A stretch of DNA of 64,000 nucleotides from Heyndrickxia acidicola (GCF_001636425.1 NZ_KV440953.1:2616847-2680846); one strand, 5' to 3'. Positions 17,448 to 27,206 are shown, counted from the first letter of the stretch. Numbers and translations: made by a program. The notes: generated by a model not told the origin, from the sequence alone.

Positions 17448-18614
17448 TTATTGAGAGGTTGCACCATTTCCATTCCAGTAATATTCACTGAAGGCACGGG
17501 AGAAAGCGTCAACCGCATTATCCAACTCGGTCATATTATTGTCCACTCCGCCAAATTCCAGCAGGATTGAACGGTTAGACAGATCTTGATTATAAATACC
17601 ATTTCCTTCACTCTTTGCTTTGACGAATATCCCTCTGCTTAGTCCGGGATACAGTTTCTCCAATTCACTGTTCAACCCTTTTGCAAAGCTTAAATTGGCT
17701 TCATAGTTTTGATTTTCTTGTCCGATAATAATATCAATTCTTGCATAGGACTTTCCATTAATTGTGGTAGTCGTAACGCCTCTCCTTTGTGAATCACGGT
17801 GAATGTCAATTAAATATTTTAACTGTTTATCGCTTCCCATTGCTTCCTCAACGTGCTGTCGGGAAAGTTCATAGGCATTGGCATAGCCCCAATTTCTTTG
17901 CTTAAGCTGCTGACCCATATTACTTGTATCATGGTCAACGCCAATTCCTTTGTTAATGAGGTCATCTGTTAACCTTTGTCCCACTGCTACTACATTTACG
18001 TTGTTATCCGTGCTGGTGGCGTTATTTGGGTTTGTCACACCATTTAACAAAGGAAGAAATGATTCCCAGCTGTGGGTATGATAAATATAAACGACTTTTT
18101 TGAGGTTTTTTTGACTTGGAGTCGTTTGATTCGAGTTATTGGTTGAATTATTTTGTTGATTATTCGTTTTATTTCCTCCTGAATTCGTTCCATTCTTCAA
18201 AATCTCATTGCTGGAATCCGGAAGTGTATCATATGGGATTGTTTTTAAATTTGTCCCCTTTCCGGCAACTGCAATCTCGGTGTTATAAATATCTAAACCC
18301 GGAATCTCTCTTCCCAGCAGTGTAATGGAGTTTGAGGGATTAATATTGGTCGCAAGGGTAAAGAGAATTTTGGAAAAGGACAACGGATCTTCTTCCTTTT
18401 TATTGGAATAGATGGCATGGTTTTCACTTTGAAGCATGTAGACAAATAGATTGGAAAAGTTTATTTCTCTAAGAGAATGCTTCATTTCTGATGATGACAG
18501 GCTGACAGGTGCTCGGACCAAACAGGCAATAAGAAGAAAAACAGCAATTACTCCCAGGAAGACTCTGCTGAATAGGACAATTGGATGAACGGCGTTTTGA
18601 TTTTCTTGGTACAT
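17448..18614 (-). CDS. spoIIP: Stage II sporulation protein P
   Basis: Peptidoglycan amidase/endopeptidase of the SpoIID-SpoIIM-SpoIIP complex that drives engulfment of the forespore. From ATG 18614 (TAGGAGG seven bases upstream) the product has 388 residues: a single N-terminal membrane segment (FSRVFLGVIAVFLLIACLV), an Asn/Ser/Thr-rich linker, then the catalytic domain with YIYHTHSWESFLP, GVDHDTSNM, DIHRDSQRR and the C-terminal LLEFGGVDNNMTE, containing the zinc-binding histidines and glutamate. It stands alone; the protease gene gpr often found with it is not adjacent. Confidence 0.95.
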   Translation of the reverse strand: MYQENQNAVHPIVLFSRVFLGVIAVFLLIACLVRAPVSLSSSEMKHSLREINFSNLFVYMLQSENHAIYSNKKEEDPLSFSKILFTLATNINPSNSITLLGREIPGLDIYNTEIAVAGKGTNLKTIPYDTLPDSSNEILKNGTNSGGNKTNNQQNNSTNNSNQTTPSQKNLKKVVYIYHTHSWESFLPLLNGVTNPNNATSTDNNVNVVAVGQRLTDDLINKGIGVDHDTSNMGQQLKQRNWGYANAYELSRQHVEEAMGSDKQLKYLIDIHRDSQRRGVTTTTINGKSYARIDIIIGQENQNYEANLSFAKGLNSELEKLYPGLSRGIFVKAKSEGNGIYNQDLSNRSILLEFGGVDNNMTELDNAVDAFSRAFSEYYWNGNGATSQ

Positions 18615-18850
18615 ATGATTACCTCCTAGTACTAGTAATCTATGATGAGCACAAGAAAAATAGAATCTATTATTTAGGAAAGGCTTGTTTGTTGTCTTCA
18701 ATAAGAATGCTGCGTAAATATGTAGAAATGGGATCAATGCTAGGACCCGAGCCAGAAATAAACATTATGGGTTACATAATATATAGTTTTATCCTGCTGG
18801 TTGATTTGCTACTCCAGGCTTTTATTGAGATTTGGGGAGTGCTTTAAATT

Positions 18851-18901
18851 TTCCTGCTGGTTGATCTCCACTACAGGCACTCGCTTTCCGCTCCAATCAA
18901 C
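18851..18901 (+). repeat. Family C repeat, internally deleted copy
   Basis: TTCCTGCTGGTTGATCTCC ... CAGGCACTCGCTTTCCGCTC and CAATCAA are the two outer parts of the 130-bp repeat seen at 29023-29153, joined with the middle missing. Nothing else is evident in the rest of 18615-19002. Confidence 0.7.
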
Positions 18902-19002
18902 TTTGGAATCAATCCTAATTTCAATTATAAAAGAATACGAGTGTGCCCTGGTCTTCCTGCTAAGCTCGTTTCGGCAGTTATCAACATAGCTATGAACCCA
19001 TG

Positions 19003-19722
19003 TTACGTAAAAAAGTTCCGTATTTTTTCTTTAAAATCGTTCTTATGTATTTCAAATTGCTTTTGCCGGTGGCCATTTGCTCCTGATGGATGTGGAAAAT
19101 CAAATAAGCACTGCTCTTTTGCAAGTCTCCCCTCTTTAACATACATATTTAAGATATGATCTACTGACTTTCCGAGAGGAATGATGAAGGGCCGATTTTG
19201 AGATAGGATAACTGTTTTCAATGTATCTCTGGCGTATTTCATTAAAAGAGGACTTTTATAAAGCACGGGATTATGGCCATTGTAATTTTGGCTATTCACA
19301 AAAACAGGAAATTTTATTAAAGAGGTTGTATGCAGCATGCAGCTATTAAATAATTCCTCCGCCGAAGATAAGCCAAGATATTTCGAAAGCTGCAGGTCAT
19401 CTAGCATACCTACCAGATAAGTGCGCATGGATCCATAAAAACGAACTTCTCTGTTAACACGCTTTAATAAAAGATCATATGGCATATCCTCCTCCAGATA
19501 GTTTTTAGCCAAACTCATAGCTCTCGCCATTTGGGTCCATCCTGGCGTAATCCCTATGATCAATACTCTTGCATTCTTATTGACATACTGATTATGCGGA
19601 GAGTAAAAGATCTCAATGGACCCTTCCTTTTCAAGTAAAAAATCATTTATCAGCAGATCCTTTTTTGTTGGAGTATTTGGGATTCTTCTTATCTTCTCAG
19701 CAAACTCGTCAAATAATTGCAT
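19003..19722 (-). CDS. Uracil-DNA-glycosylase-fold protein of unknown role
   Basis: 239 residues. Two short motifs match the UDG superfamily: VLIIGITPGWTQ (about residues 53-64, like the G-x-x-P-G water-binding loop) and FPHPSGANGHR near the C-terminus (like the HPSP minor-groove loop). The distance between them and the overall length fit the fold. No iron-sulphur cysteines are apparent. It may act on damaged bases or nucleotides, but in place of a typical D/N catalytic residue the first motif has TQ, so activity is uncertain. It is a single gene with GGGTGG before the ATG. Confidence 0.6.
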   Translation of the reverse strand: MQLFDEFAEKIRRIPNTPTKKDLLINDFLLEKEGSIEIFYSPHNQYVNKNARVLIIGITPGWTQMARAMSLAKNYLEEDMPYDLLLKRVNREVRFYGSMRTYLVGMLDDLQLSKYLGLSSAEELFNSCMLHTTSLIKFPVFVNSQNYNGHNPVLYKSPLLMKYARDTLKTVILSQNRPFIIPLGKSVDHILNMYVKEGRLAKEQCLFDFPHPSGANGHRQKQFEIHKNDFKEKIRNFFT

Positions 19723-19994
19723 ACATCCACCCCGCGTTTCCTTTTATCATCCAGTTAGGAGATAGCTTAGCCATTACATTAAGGCTGCTCCTATTCTCCA
19801 TATTTTACCCGTATGCTCATAGATTAAAGTAAATTTATTTATGAAATGGAATTTTGGTCTATTCTTATGTTTTTTCTTTTCATACTTATTAGTGAAACAT
19901 TTTAACAATATTGTTATCAGGAAGGAAACATGTAAACCCGTCTTCTTTTTACTGAAAATTTTTTATTCATCCCAAAAAGTAAAACTTATCATGC

Positions 19995-20000
19995 TATACT
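19995..20000 (+). promoter_or_regulatory. Extended -10 promoter of degV
   Basis: TGCTATACT (19992-20000) is an extended -10 box 40 bp before the degV start codon; no clear -35. The rest of the 316-bp gap 19723-20039 shows nothing I can name. Confidence 0.55.
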
Positions 20001-20039
20001 TTATTTTAAAATACGCCGTTTCAGAGGGAAGGAAATTGC

Positions 20040-20870
20040 ATGATTAAAATCATATCGGATAGCTCCTGTGATTTGCCGGAGCATTTGCTAAAAAAATATG
20101 ATATATCCATTGTTCCGCTTGTTATAACATTGGATGGAGAGGTATACCGGGAAGGGGCAGATTTAACTCCAGAGGACTTTTTCCGAAAAATGTTTTCATC
20201 TACTGAGCTTCCCAAAACCTCACAGCCTTCGCCTTCTTCTTTTGCAGAGGCATTTTTAAGGCTCAGGGAGACTGAGAATCAACAGCTTCTTTGCCTTACT
20301 ATCTCTTCAGGATTGAGCGGTACCTATCAATCAGCTTCTATTGGCAAAGGATTGGCTGAAGCCGATGTATATGTTTTTGATACTCTTGCCGGTTCTCTGG
20401 GCCATGGACTTCAAGTAATCCGGGCAGCTGAGTTGGCACAAGCAGGACATTCGATAAATGACATTATTCGAGAGCTGGAGGAATACCGTAACCAAATGAC
20501 AATCCTTATTATGCTGGACACGCTTGAGAATATTGTAAAGGGCGGACGCTTGAACCGATTCCAAGGATCGCTTGCAAAAATTCTGAACATAAAAGTGATT
20601 CTGCAGGGGAATCAGGGAGAGGTTGAGATTTTAGAGAAAGTACGTGGACGGAAAAAGGTTCACCAACGATTGTTTGACATTATTAAATCAAAAAAAGATG
20701 ATTTTTCCACTACTGTCTTCGGCATCACCCATACAGGAAATTTGGAAGAAGCAGAGAAAATTCGTGATGAAATACAAAAACAATTTCAGCCAAAGGAAAT
20801 CTTATTCCACTACATGGGGGCTGCAATGGGGACGTATGCTGGAAAAGGCGGCATGATTATCTCTTTTTAA
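20040..20870 (+). CDS. DegV-family fatty-acid-binding protein
   Basis: 276 residues with the family start IKIISDSSCDLPEHLL and the lipid-binding SGLSGTYQSA loop at about residue 100. DegV-type (FakB) proteins bind a fatty acid and present it to the kinase FakA for phosphorylation and entry into phospholipid synthesis. This gene is monocistronic with its own promoter and terminator; no fakA is nearby. AGGGAAGGA precedes the ATG. Confidence 0.93.
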   Translation: MIKIISDSSCDLPEHLLKKYDISIVPLVITLDGEVYREGADLTPEDFFRKMFSSTELPKTSQPSPSSFAEAFLRLRETENQQLLCLTISSGLSGTYQSASIGKGLAEADVYVFDTLAGSLGHGLQVIRAAELAQAGHSINDIIRELEEYRNQMTILIMLDTLENIVKGGRLNRFQGSLAKILNIKVILQGNQGEVEILEKVRGRKKVHQRLFDIIKSKKDDFSTTVFGITHTGNLEEAEKIRDEIQKQFQPKEILFHYMGAAMGTYAGKGGMIISF

Positions 20871-20949
20871 TACAGTTTGACAGTTTTAAAGGAACATCTC
20901 CATAGCTTGACGGATTGTTATCTGTTATAAACATTAAAAGTACATGAAC

Positions 20950-20988
20950 ATGAGTGCCATATTGTATATGAATATGACACTCATTTTT
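20950..20988 (+). terminator. Terminator of degV
   Basis: 14-bp stem (ATGAGTGCCATATT / AATATGACACTCAT, one mismatch) followed by TTTTT. Confidence 0.8.
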
Positions 20989-21076
20989 AATTGGTGTTAA
21001 GCGGTTTGTATGGAAATTACACTGAGATTCGCATAGGATTCAAAAGAAAAACCAGCAGATTAACTGAAGGCTTTTC

Positions 21077-22156
21077 TTACACATCTACCGGAAGCTCTAT
21101 AGTTAGAGTCAGCCCTCCCTCTTTAAAGGCTGCATGTATATGTCCCTGATGGAGCTCGACGATTCTTTTGGCTATTGGCAGTCCAAGCCCTGTGCCATTC
21201 TTGCCGCTTCTTGATTTGTCGCCTGTATAAAAGCGTTCAAACAGTCTGGATGGATCTTCGGCAGAAAAAGACTCCGTTTTATTAGAAACAGAGATTTGTG
21301 CCTTCCCGTCCTTTTTACTTAACACCACACTCACTGCAGAGGGTTTATCACTATATTTCTGGATATTGCCAAGTAAATTATCAAATACCCTTACCATCTT
21401 TTCGGTATCCATACGAACCATAAAGTCCTCATCTAAAAACTTACGGTGAATCTGCAAACCATCCTGTTCAAAAATAGGCTGATACTCTCCCATCATTTGC
21501 TCCAGCAGTACTCTTAAATCAATAGGCTCTAGATTTAATTGAATGTCGGGACTTGATAGTCTCGTATATTCGAACAGTTCATTCATTAATTTTTCCAGCT
21601 TTTTTGCCTTACTTTCAATGATGCCTGTATACTCATAAAATTGTTCCGAGGTAAGTTTGGTGCCGTTTTTAAGCAAATCAATATAGCCAAGGATCGATGT
21701 GAGGGGTGTCCTTAGATCATGGGATACACCTGTAATCAAATCATTTTTTGTTCTTTCCATTGTTCTTTCATTTTCAAATTTCCGCTTTAATTCCAGGGAC
21801 ATGGCATTAATACTCTCTGATAACTGTCCCAGTTCATCTTTGCCTTTTACACGGATGGCTGCCCCCAAATCACCCGCTGCAATGCTCTTGACGCGTATGG
21901 ATATATACCTGATATAGGCTATTTTTTTTCGGATTAATAAAAGAAAAACAAGTATAAACGTAATGATGGAAATGGAGACCATGGCGAAGCTCATAAGATT
22001 ATACTGAAGGATCCCCAAATCCTTGCCATGAGCATAGTAATACATCATAAAGAATCTAGAAGTAACAGCAAGCACTAATATAGAGAATACGTAACTAATT
22101 CCAATAGAGAGGAGAAGCTTAATACTAATTTTTTTGATTCTAAAGCGTCTTATCAT
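21077..22156 (-). CDS. Two-component sensor histidine kinase
   Basis: 359 residues from ATG 22156, which overlaps the response-regulator stop codon as ATGA. Two membrane segments (about residues 12-37 and 58-80) enclose a very short extracytoplasmic loop, so the kinase probably senses within the membrane. A HAMP linker follows, then HisKA with the phosphorylated histidine in GVSHDLRTPLTS, and HATPase_c with the N box DNLLGNIQKYS, and G boxes SGKNGTGLGLP. The signal is unknown, but small-loop kinases beside ABC exporters commonly respond to cell-envelope antimicrobials. Confidence 0.93.
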   Translation of the reverse strand: MIRRFRIKKISIKLLLSIGISYVFSILVLAVTSRFFMMYYYAHGKDLGILQYNLMSFAMVSISIITFILVFLLLIRKKIAYIRYISIRVKSIAAGDLGAAIRVKGKDELGQLSESINAMSLELKRKFENERTMERTKNDLITGVSHDLRTPLTSILGYIDLLKNGTKLTSEQFYEYTGIIESKAKKLEKLMNELFEYTRLSSPDIQLNLEPIDLRVLLEQMMGEYQPIFEQDGLQIHRKFLDEDFMVRMDTEKMVRVFDNLLGNIQKYSDKPSAVSVVLSKKDGKAQISVSNKTESFSAEDPSRLFERFYTGDKSRSGKNGTGLGLPIAKRIVELHQGHIHAAFKEGGLTLTIELPVDV

Positions 22157-22839
22157 ATCTTGTAGCCTACTCCCCAAATGGTCTTTATATAAATAGGATG
22201 TTTGGGATCATCCTCTATTTTTTCACGGATTTTGGTGATATGAACCATAACTGTATTATCACTGTTAAGGAATTCCTCTTTCCAAACAGCTTCGTATATT
22301 TTGCGGATGCTTAATACAAATCCCTTATTCCTCGCCAGGAGTTCAAGAATGTCGAATTCTTTTGGAGTCAGTCTAATTTCTTTATCATTCACCCACGTTT
22401 GCCGGGTATCCGTATTAATAAGCAACTGGCCGATTTCAATTCTGCCCTGTACTTCAACCCCATCTGCATTATATTTTTTAAATCTTCTGAGCTGGGATTT
22501 CACTCTCGCAATTAGCTCTAAAGGATTAAATGGCTTAGTAAGATAATCGTCTGCCCCTGAAGCAAGACCCTGGATTTTATCCATATCCTCAGATTTAGCA
22601 GAAAGCATGATAATCGGCATGCTCCGTTCTTCCCTTATTTTAAGACATGCTTCAATTCCGTCCATTTCTGGCATCATAACATCCAGAATCACTAAATCAA
22701 ACCATTCTTTTTCCATTAAATCTAAACCCCTTAGGGCATTGTCTGCTTTTACTGTTTTATATCCCTCATTTTCCAAGTAGATAGAGATTAAATTCCTGAT
22801 TTTCTCATCATCATCTATTATTAGGATTTTAGTTTCCAA
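22153..22839 (-). CDS. OmpR/PhoB-family response regulator
   Basis: 228 residues: receiver domain with acidic pair D9/D10, phosphorylation site D53 in LVILDVMMPEMDG, and conserved K in YLTKPFNP; then a winged helix DNA-binding domain (LTPKEFDILELLARN, NTVMVHITKIREKIE, IKTIWGVGYKI). Partner of the overlapping kinase gene. A 10-bp-spaced direct repeat upstream of the operon at 23501-23519 is a good candidate for its own binding site. Confidence 0.95.
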   Translation of the reverse strand: METKILIIDDDEKIRNLISIYLENEGYKTVKADNALRGLDLMEKEWFDLVILDVMMPEMDGIEACLKIREERSMPIIMLSAKSEDMDKIQGLASGADDYLTKPFNPLELIARVKSQLRRFKKYNADGVEVQGRIEIGQLLINTDTRQTWVNDKEIRLTPKEFDILELLARNKGFVLSIRKIYEAVWKEEFLNSDNTVMVHITKIREKIEDDPKHPIYIKTIWGVGYKI

Positions 22840-22859
22840 TTCTGCTCCTCCCTGCTTTT

Positions 22860-23432
22860 TTACCTCGGTGCTCCTTTACAGTTTAAGACATAAGCAGGAG
22901 GCATATTTCGAAATTCATGATCGACCTCGATTTGATTAAAAAATCCGCGGATCATCTGCATTTTAAACAATGTATACTGAAAGGTAATAAATCTGCCTGT
23001 ACCGCCAAGAACTTTCCTGGTTTTTTCTAAGATAGTATTGGACACCCCGCTTGGCAAGCTGGCAAATGGCAGCCCTGAAACAATATAATCTACATGGGAA
23101 ATTTGATGCTTGGTTAAATAATCATCAATATGTTCAGCTGACCCATGTTCAATAAAGACATTTTTTTCTTCTCCAAACTTGGACTTTAACAGCTTGTAAA
23201 ACTCTTTGTTCGCTTCAATAAGCAAAACAAAGGTTGTTTCCTGTCTGTTTTTAATTATTTGTTCTGTAAAAATTCCCGTTCCAGGTCCGTACTCCACAAT
23301 ACAACTCGTTTGATCAAAAGCAATATCCTTCACCATCTTTTTGGCAAGAAAATGCGAGCTTGGCCAAATGGCGCCTACTGTCCGTGGTTTCGTTAAATAT
23401 TGTATGAAAAAGGCAAGACTTTTCATCATCAT
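22860..23432 (-). CDS. SAM-dependent methyltransferase (phospholipid/rRNA dimethylase-like)
   Basis: 190-residue class I methyltransferase with the SAM loop IVEYGPGTGIFTEQI, an acidic LLIEANKEFY strand end and YIVSGLPFASLP. The sequence resembles the phospholipid N-methyltransferase (PmtA)/KsgA-like group. It is the first gene of a three-gene operon with the response regulator (20-bp gap) and kinase, so it is presumably under their autoregulation. A lipid head-group modification would fit a membrane-stress operon (inference). Start could be any of three consecutive ATG codons at 23432, 23429, 23426; AGAGGTG spacing favours the latter two. Confidence 0.75.
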   Translation of the reverse strand: MMMKSLAFFIQYLTKPRTVGAIWPSSHFLAKKMVKDIAFDQTSCIVEYGPGTGIFTEQIIKNRQETTFVLLIEANKEFYKLLKSKFGEEKNVFIEHGSAEHIDDYLTKHQISHVDYIVSGLPFASLPSGVSNTILEKTRKVLGGTGRFITFQYTLFKMQMIRGFFNQIEVDHEFRNMPPAYVLNCKGAPR

Positions 23433-23462
23433 AACACCTCTTTTTATAAATTGGATAATCCT

Positions 23463-23519
23463 ATCATAGATAGAAAACCTAAAGAAAAAGCATGGGAAAA
23501 TCTTAAGAATTCTTAAGAA
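23463..23519 (-). promoter_or_regulatory. Activator-type promoter with OmpR-like direct repeat
   Basis: Read on the minus strand TTCTTAAGA occurs twice with a 10-bp period (23501-23519), upstream of a TATGAT -10 box (23463-23468) that lacks a consensus -35. Tandem repeats one helical turn apart are the usual target of OmpR-type regulators. The rest of 23433-23720 shows no gene. Confidence 0.5.
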
Positions 23520-23720
23520 CGCTCTTATACCTCCCTGCAGTAACAGACGGCTAGAGCATTTCCTATCACCTTAGCTTGCCCCTTAACTATCTCCTTATGT
23601 TAAACACCACTCCGCAAACCCTTTAGGAATGATATTCATTAAACCAGTAATGACTGGAAAAATAGCAGAAAGCAGTGTTACATGAGGATTTAGAAATCTA
23701 TACAAAAATGTCATTGTATT

Positions 23721-23778
23721 AAAAAGAAAAGCATAGACCACGTTTCAGGCATGCTGCCCTTTTAATGGTCTATGCTTT
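23721..23778 (-). terminator. Terminator of the ABC transporter operon
   Basis: 13-bp perfect stem AAAGCATAGACCA / TGGTCTATGCTTT with a 25-base loop, followed on the minus strand by TTTTCTTTTT. Confidence 0.75.
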
Positions 23779-23864
23779 CAACAGCTTCTTTTTTCGGTGT
23801 GCAAAAGTGTAATCTTTATTATCCAGCATAAAGATATTCTTTTATAACAACCTATAAAATCTGT

Positions 23865-26249
23865 TTATTCGTAAGCAATAACATCCCGAATTTGAGTTTT
23901 TGCCATATTACGTGCAGGGAATATACTGGCTGCCAGTGCTATAAAACAAGACAAAAAGAGCCATTCCCATATGCTGATATAGGAATAACAGTAATCCAGC
24001 GGCGTTTGAAATAATGAATAACCTACTTCATCGGAAATACTTTTGCTGATCGGGAACGACAGCAGAATTGCACTAAACCAGCCACTCAGTGCAATGACCA
24101 TGCTTTCTGCCGTTACGAGAAAATATAACGATTTATCCCCAGCTCCAATGCTGCGCAATATGCCCACCTCTCTTTTCCTTTCCAGGACATTTAGGCTGAT
24201 ATTCCCCATTAGTCCAACTACTGCAATACAGGCAAGTAAAAAAGAGAACATGGAAAGCAGTACCAGTTCAATGTTAAACCTAACCTCAAGCCCCTGCTGA
24301 AAGTCTTTTGTACTTTTCATTTGGGATACATTCACTTTATTCGCGTTTAATTGTTCTTTTACTTCTCTTGCTATTTTTTCTTTGCCCTTCCAAACAGCAG
24401 GCTTGGCTGTAATGTTAATCAGCATAGTTGAATCCTTTAATTGAAAGCTTTGAAGAGTTTCTGGACTGATGTAAGAAACAACCTCTCCGGCAGCCTTTCT
24501 TGCAAGACCTGCTATTTTCAACGGTATTTCCTTATTATTGATTCTAAATTTCAGCTTGTCCCCTACTCTGATTCCTGGATCCGTTCTCAAAATATTTGTG
24601 TCCAAAACAATGGTATGCTTATCTTTAGAAGTAAGCCAGGTTCCTTCTGCCATTTCAGGATCTATCATCTGCGTTGCTGTCTTTGGAGCCAGGATCATGA
24701 GATCACTGCTTTTCAATCCATTTCTTTGCTTATAAGATCCTGAGGCCATTCCCCAAAACTCTGCTTTCTTTACTCCTTTGACTCTTTGAATGATCTTCTG
24801 CAGCTTTTTCGTGCCAACTGGACTTTCCAGCTCCAACTGGTAATCATATTTTGTATAGTGAAGCGACTGCGCTTTTGTTTTCTGCATAGAAGAGTAAATG
24901 GCAGCTACCGATATGATCGTCGTACCTGTTAAAGCCAGCGTACCCAATGTCAATGCAAGCCGTCCTTTTTTTCTAAAGGCATTTCGAAACGCGAGAATAT
25001 GAGTAGACGAAATAAAATGAGGCCACCTTCGAATGTAAAATCTTTGAAAAGGCTGTGATTCCTCACCTCCCTGTATGGCCTCCCGTGCTGAAATCCGGCT
25101 GCCCTTATAAATTGGATAGAAGGATACCAGCACCGGGACAATCACTCCAATCAAGATTTGGCTGCAGACAACCTGAGAAGACAATCCTATGTAAGAACTG
25201 GAAAAATTGAGCATTTCCATAGAATGAGCTGTTATATGCCTCGCTCCCCATATGCTTGCAGGTATACCTACACTTAGAGATAAAAAGCTATAAAAAAGGA
25301 CAGTGCTTGTGTACATGGCAAAAAGCTGACGGGGTGCTGCACCAATTACCTGCATAATCCCAATCTGTTTCAGCTGTCCCTTTAACAGTGACATTACTGT
25401 ATTCATAACCAGTCCAATAGAAGCAATAAAAATCAGAAAACCAAATTTAGTAAAAATTAAAATCATCGAATGGACAATATCATATGCCCAATGGCGGCCT
25501 TTTTCTGTGATAACCGTTGAATAAACAGGAATTCCAGAGGTTTTAGCAAGAATTCTAATTTTCAATGCAATATCCCGTAGTCCCCTGTTTCCGGCTTCCC
25601 GCTTGTCCACTGCAATAAACAGCGTATTCATCTTGTTTGTATCCGAGAATTGCTTTAATTGATTTACCGGAATGTACATAAACATATTATTTGATAACAG
25701 GGCCGTCATTTTACCAGAATCATATACAGTCCCTGCTATTTTCATTAAGTGTTTTTTTCCATTTGAAGTTTCAATCCAAATCGAATCCCCTATCTTCAAA
25801 TGGAAGTGGGCAAGAGAGGTTTCTTCTATAAGCACCTCTCCCGCCCTTGGACTGGTGCTTCCTTTTCTAAAATAAAAACGCTCAATTGGCATATGCTGAA
25901 AATCCATAGCCAACAAAACGCCATGGTTCCAGCTGCTGGTTTGAGATCCAGTACTTGTTCCTTTTTGAAATTCCACAGGAAAGACTGACTTGCCGACAGC
26001 TTCTTTGACTCCCTTTATGCGTTCTGTTTTATGAAGAAAGTCTGCTCCAAAGCCTTCGAGCTTTAAAACTATGTTAGCAGGGCTTGATGTTTTATATCCG
26101 TTTTCCATCCCCTTAGAAAGAATATAATTCGTCTGACCAATAACCCCTACACCGATAATTCCAAGGGATATAGAAAGCACCACTAGCAATGTGCGGAATT
26201 TATCCTCCCATACATCATGGAGTATTTTTTTCCAGCGGGGGCTAAGCAT
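23865..26249 (-). CDS. ABC transporter permease, two FtsX-type domains
   Basis: 794 residues. One N-terminal membrane segment (FRTLLVVLSISLGIIGVGVI) leads to a large extracytoplasmic domain. Then comes a three-segment FtsX unit (FGFLIFIASIGLVMNTVMS ... IMQVIGAAPRQLFAM), a second extracytoplasmic domain and a final FtsX unit (LLSMFSFLLACIAVVGLMG ... EVGILRSIGAG). The layout is that of MacB/LolCE-type permeases in duplicated form, which move substrates out of or within the membrane rather than across it. It overlaps the ATPase gene by eight bases. Substrate unknown; antimicrobial-peptide or lipoprotein-type handling is plausible. Confidence 0.88.
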   Translation of the reverse strand: MLSPRWKKILHDVWEDKFRTLLVVLSISLGIIGVGVIGQTNYILSKGMENGYKTSSPANIVLKLEGFGADFLHKTERIKGVKEAVGKSVFPVEFQKGTSTGSQTSSWNHGVLLAMDFQHMPIERFYFRKGSTSPRAGEVLIEETSLAHFHLKIGDSIWIETSNGKKHLMKIAGTVYDSGKMTALLSNNMFMYIPVNQLKQFSDTNKMNTLFIAVDKREAGNRGLRDIALKIRILAKTSGIPVYSTVITEKGRHWAYDIVHSMILIFTKFGFLIFIASIGLVMNTVMSLLKGQLKQIGIMQVIGAAPRQLFAMYTSTVLFYSFLSLSVGIPASIWGARHITAHSMEMLNFSSSYIGLSSQVVCSQILIGVIVPVLVSFYPIYKGSRISAREAIQGGEESQPFQRFYIRRWPHFISSTHILAFRNAFRKKGRLALTLGTLALTGTTIISVAAIYSSMQKTKAQSLHYTKYDYQLELESPVGTKKLQKIIQRVKGVKKAEFWGMASGSYKQRNGLKSSDLMILAPKTATQMIDPEMAEGTWLTSKDKHTIVLDTNILRTDPGIRVGDKLKFRINNKEIPLKIAGLARKAAGEVVSYISPETLQSFQLKDSTMLINITAKPAVWKGKEKIAREVKEQLNANKVNVSQMKSTKDFQQGLEVRFNIELVLLSMFSFLLACIAVVGLMGNISLNVLERKREVGILRSIGAGDKSLYFLVTAESMVIALSGWFSAILLSFPISKSISDEVGYSLFQTPLDYCYSYISIWEWLFLSCFIALAASIFPARNMAKTQIRDVIAYE

Positions 26250-26970
26250 ACGGCTCCAGCCTCTCCTCCATGGAATGAAGCTCGCTTCTATCCACTCGGT
26301 TATCCACTTTTACCTCACCGTCTACAACCCGTATCTTTTTACCTGCCTGCGATGCAATGCTTAAATCATGGGTAACAATTACAACGGTTTTTCCCTCTGC
26401 TACTAATTCCTTAAAGAGACCCAAAACAGATGCGGCGGTTTTTTCGTCAAGACTGCCCGTTGGTTCATCCGCTACAATTATAGGGGGATTATTCGCTAGT
26501 GCCCGGGCTATCGCTGCACGTTGCTGCTGTCCTCCAGATATTTCAGATGGATACTGATTAGCCTGCATTTCAAGGCCCACTCGGCTAAGAAGCTGATATG
26601 CCTTTTCTCTCCGCTCTTTTCTTAAGTAGCACCTGCAAAAATCCATGGGCAGCATTACATTTTCAAGCAGGGTTAAACCAGGGAGCAATTGAAAAAACTG
26701 AAAGACGATCCCGATATGTAATCCCCGCCATTTCGAAAGCTCACTCCGCCGCATTTGTCCGAGATTGGTATCAAGAATATACACTTCTCCTGAAGTAGGA
26801 TGGTCAATTCCTGTCATCATATTTAGCAAGGTAGATTTACCGCTTCCTGATTTGCCAATAATGGAAACAAATTCTCCTTTGTCAATGGTTAATTCCGCTC
26901 CCTTAATGGCTGTAAATGAGGCTTGGTTCCGAGAAAAGGTCTTTACCACCTTTTTTAGTTCTATTATCAT
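26242..26970 (-). CDS. ABC transporter ATP-binding protein (LolD/MacB type)
   Basis: 242 residues with Walker A GKSGSGKST, Q-loop VFQFFQLLPGLT, signature SGGQQQRAAIARAL, Walker B PIIVADEPTGSLDE and switch histidine VIVTHD. It is the energy-coupling partner of the permease that follows and overlaps. AGAGGTG precedes ATG 26970. Upstream DNA carries a TTCTTAA (26999-27005) and a TTAAGAA (27054-27060) resembling the direct-repeat site of the adjacent two-component system. Confidence 0.94.
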   Translation of the reverse strand: MIIELKKVVKTFSRNQASFTAIKGAELTIDKGEFVSIIGKSGSGKSTLLNMMTGIDHPTSGEVYILDTNLGQMRRSELSKWRGLHIGIVFQFFQLLPGLTLLENVMLPMDFCRCYLRKERREKAYQLLSRVGLEMQANQYPSEISGGQQQRAAIARALANNPPIIVADEPTGSLDEKTAASVLGLFKELVAEGKTVVIVTHDLSIASQAGKKIRVVDGEVKVDNRVDRSELHSMEERLEPYA

Positions 26971-27206
26971 GACTGCACCTCTTATAACTCAAATTCACAA
27001 TTCTTAACATCTTTTTTCCATCTGCCTTATCTTTACCAATCACTGCTTATTTATTAAGAACTATGCTTTGTTAAATTGGAGCCGTAATGAGAGGTGTTTG
27101 AAAAGCCCATTTCACCCGAAAAAGCTAATCGTTCTGTAACTACCGAAGAACTCAAAAAGCTGATTTTGTATGCCCGTGTCTTACCTGCATACAATAAAAA
27201 TCATAA

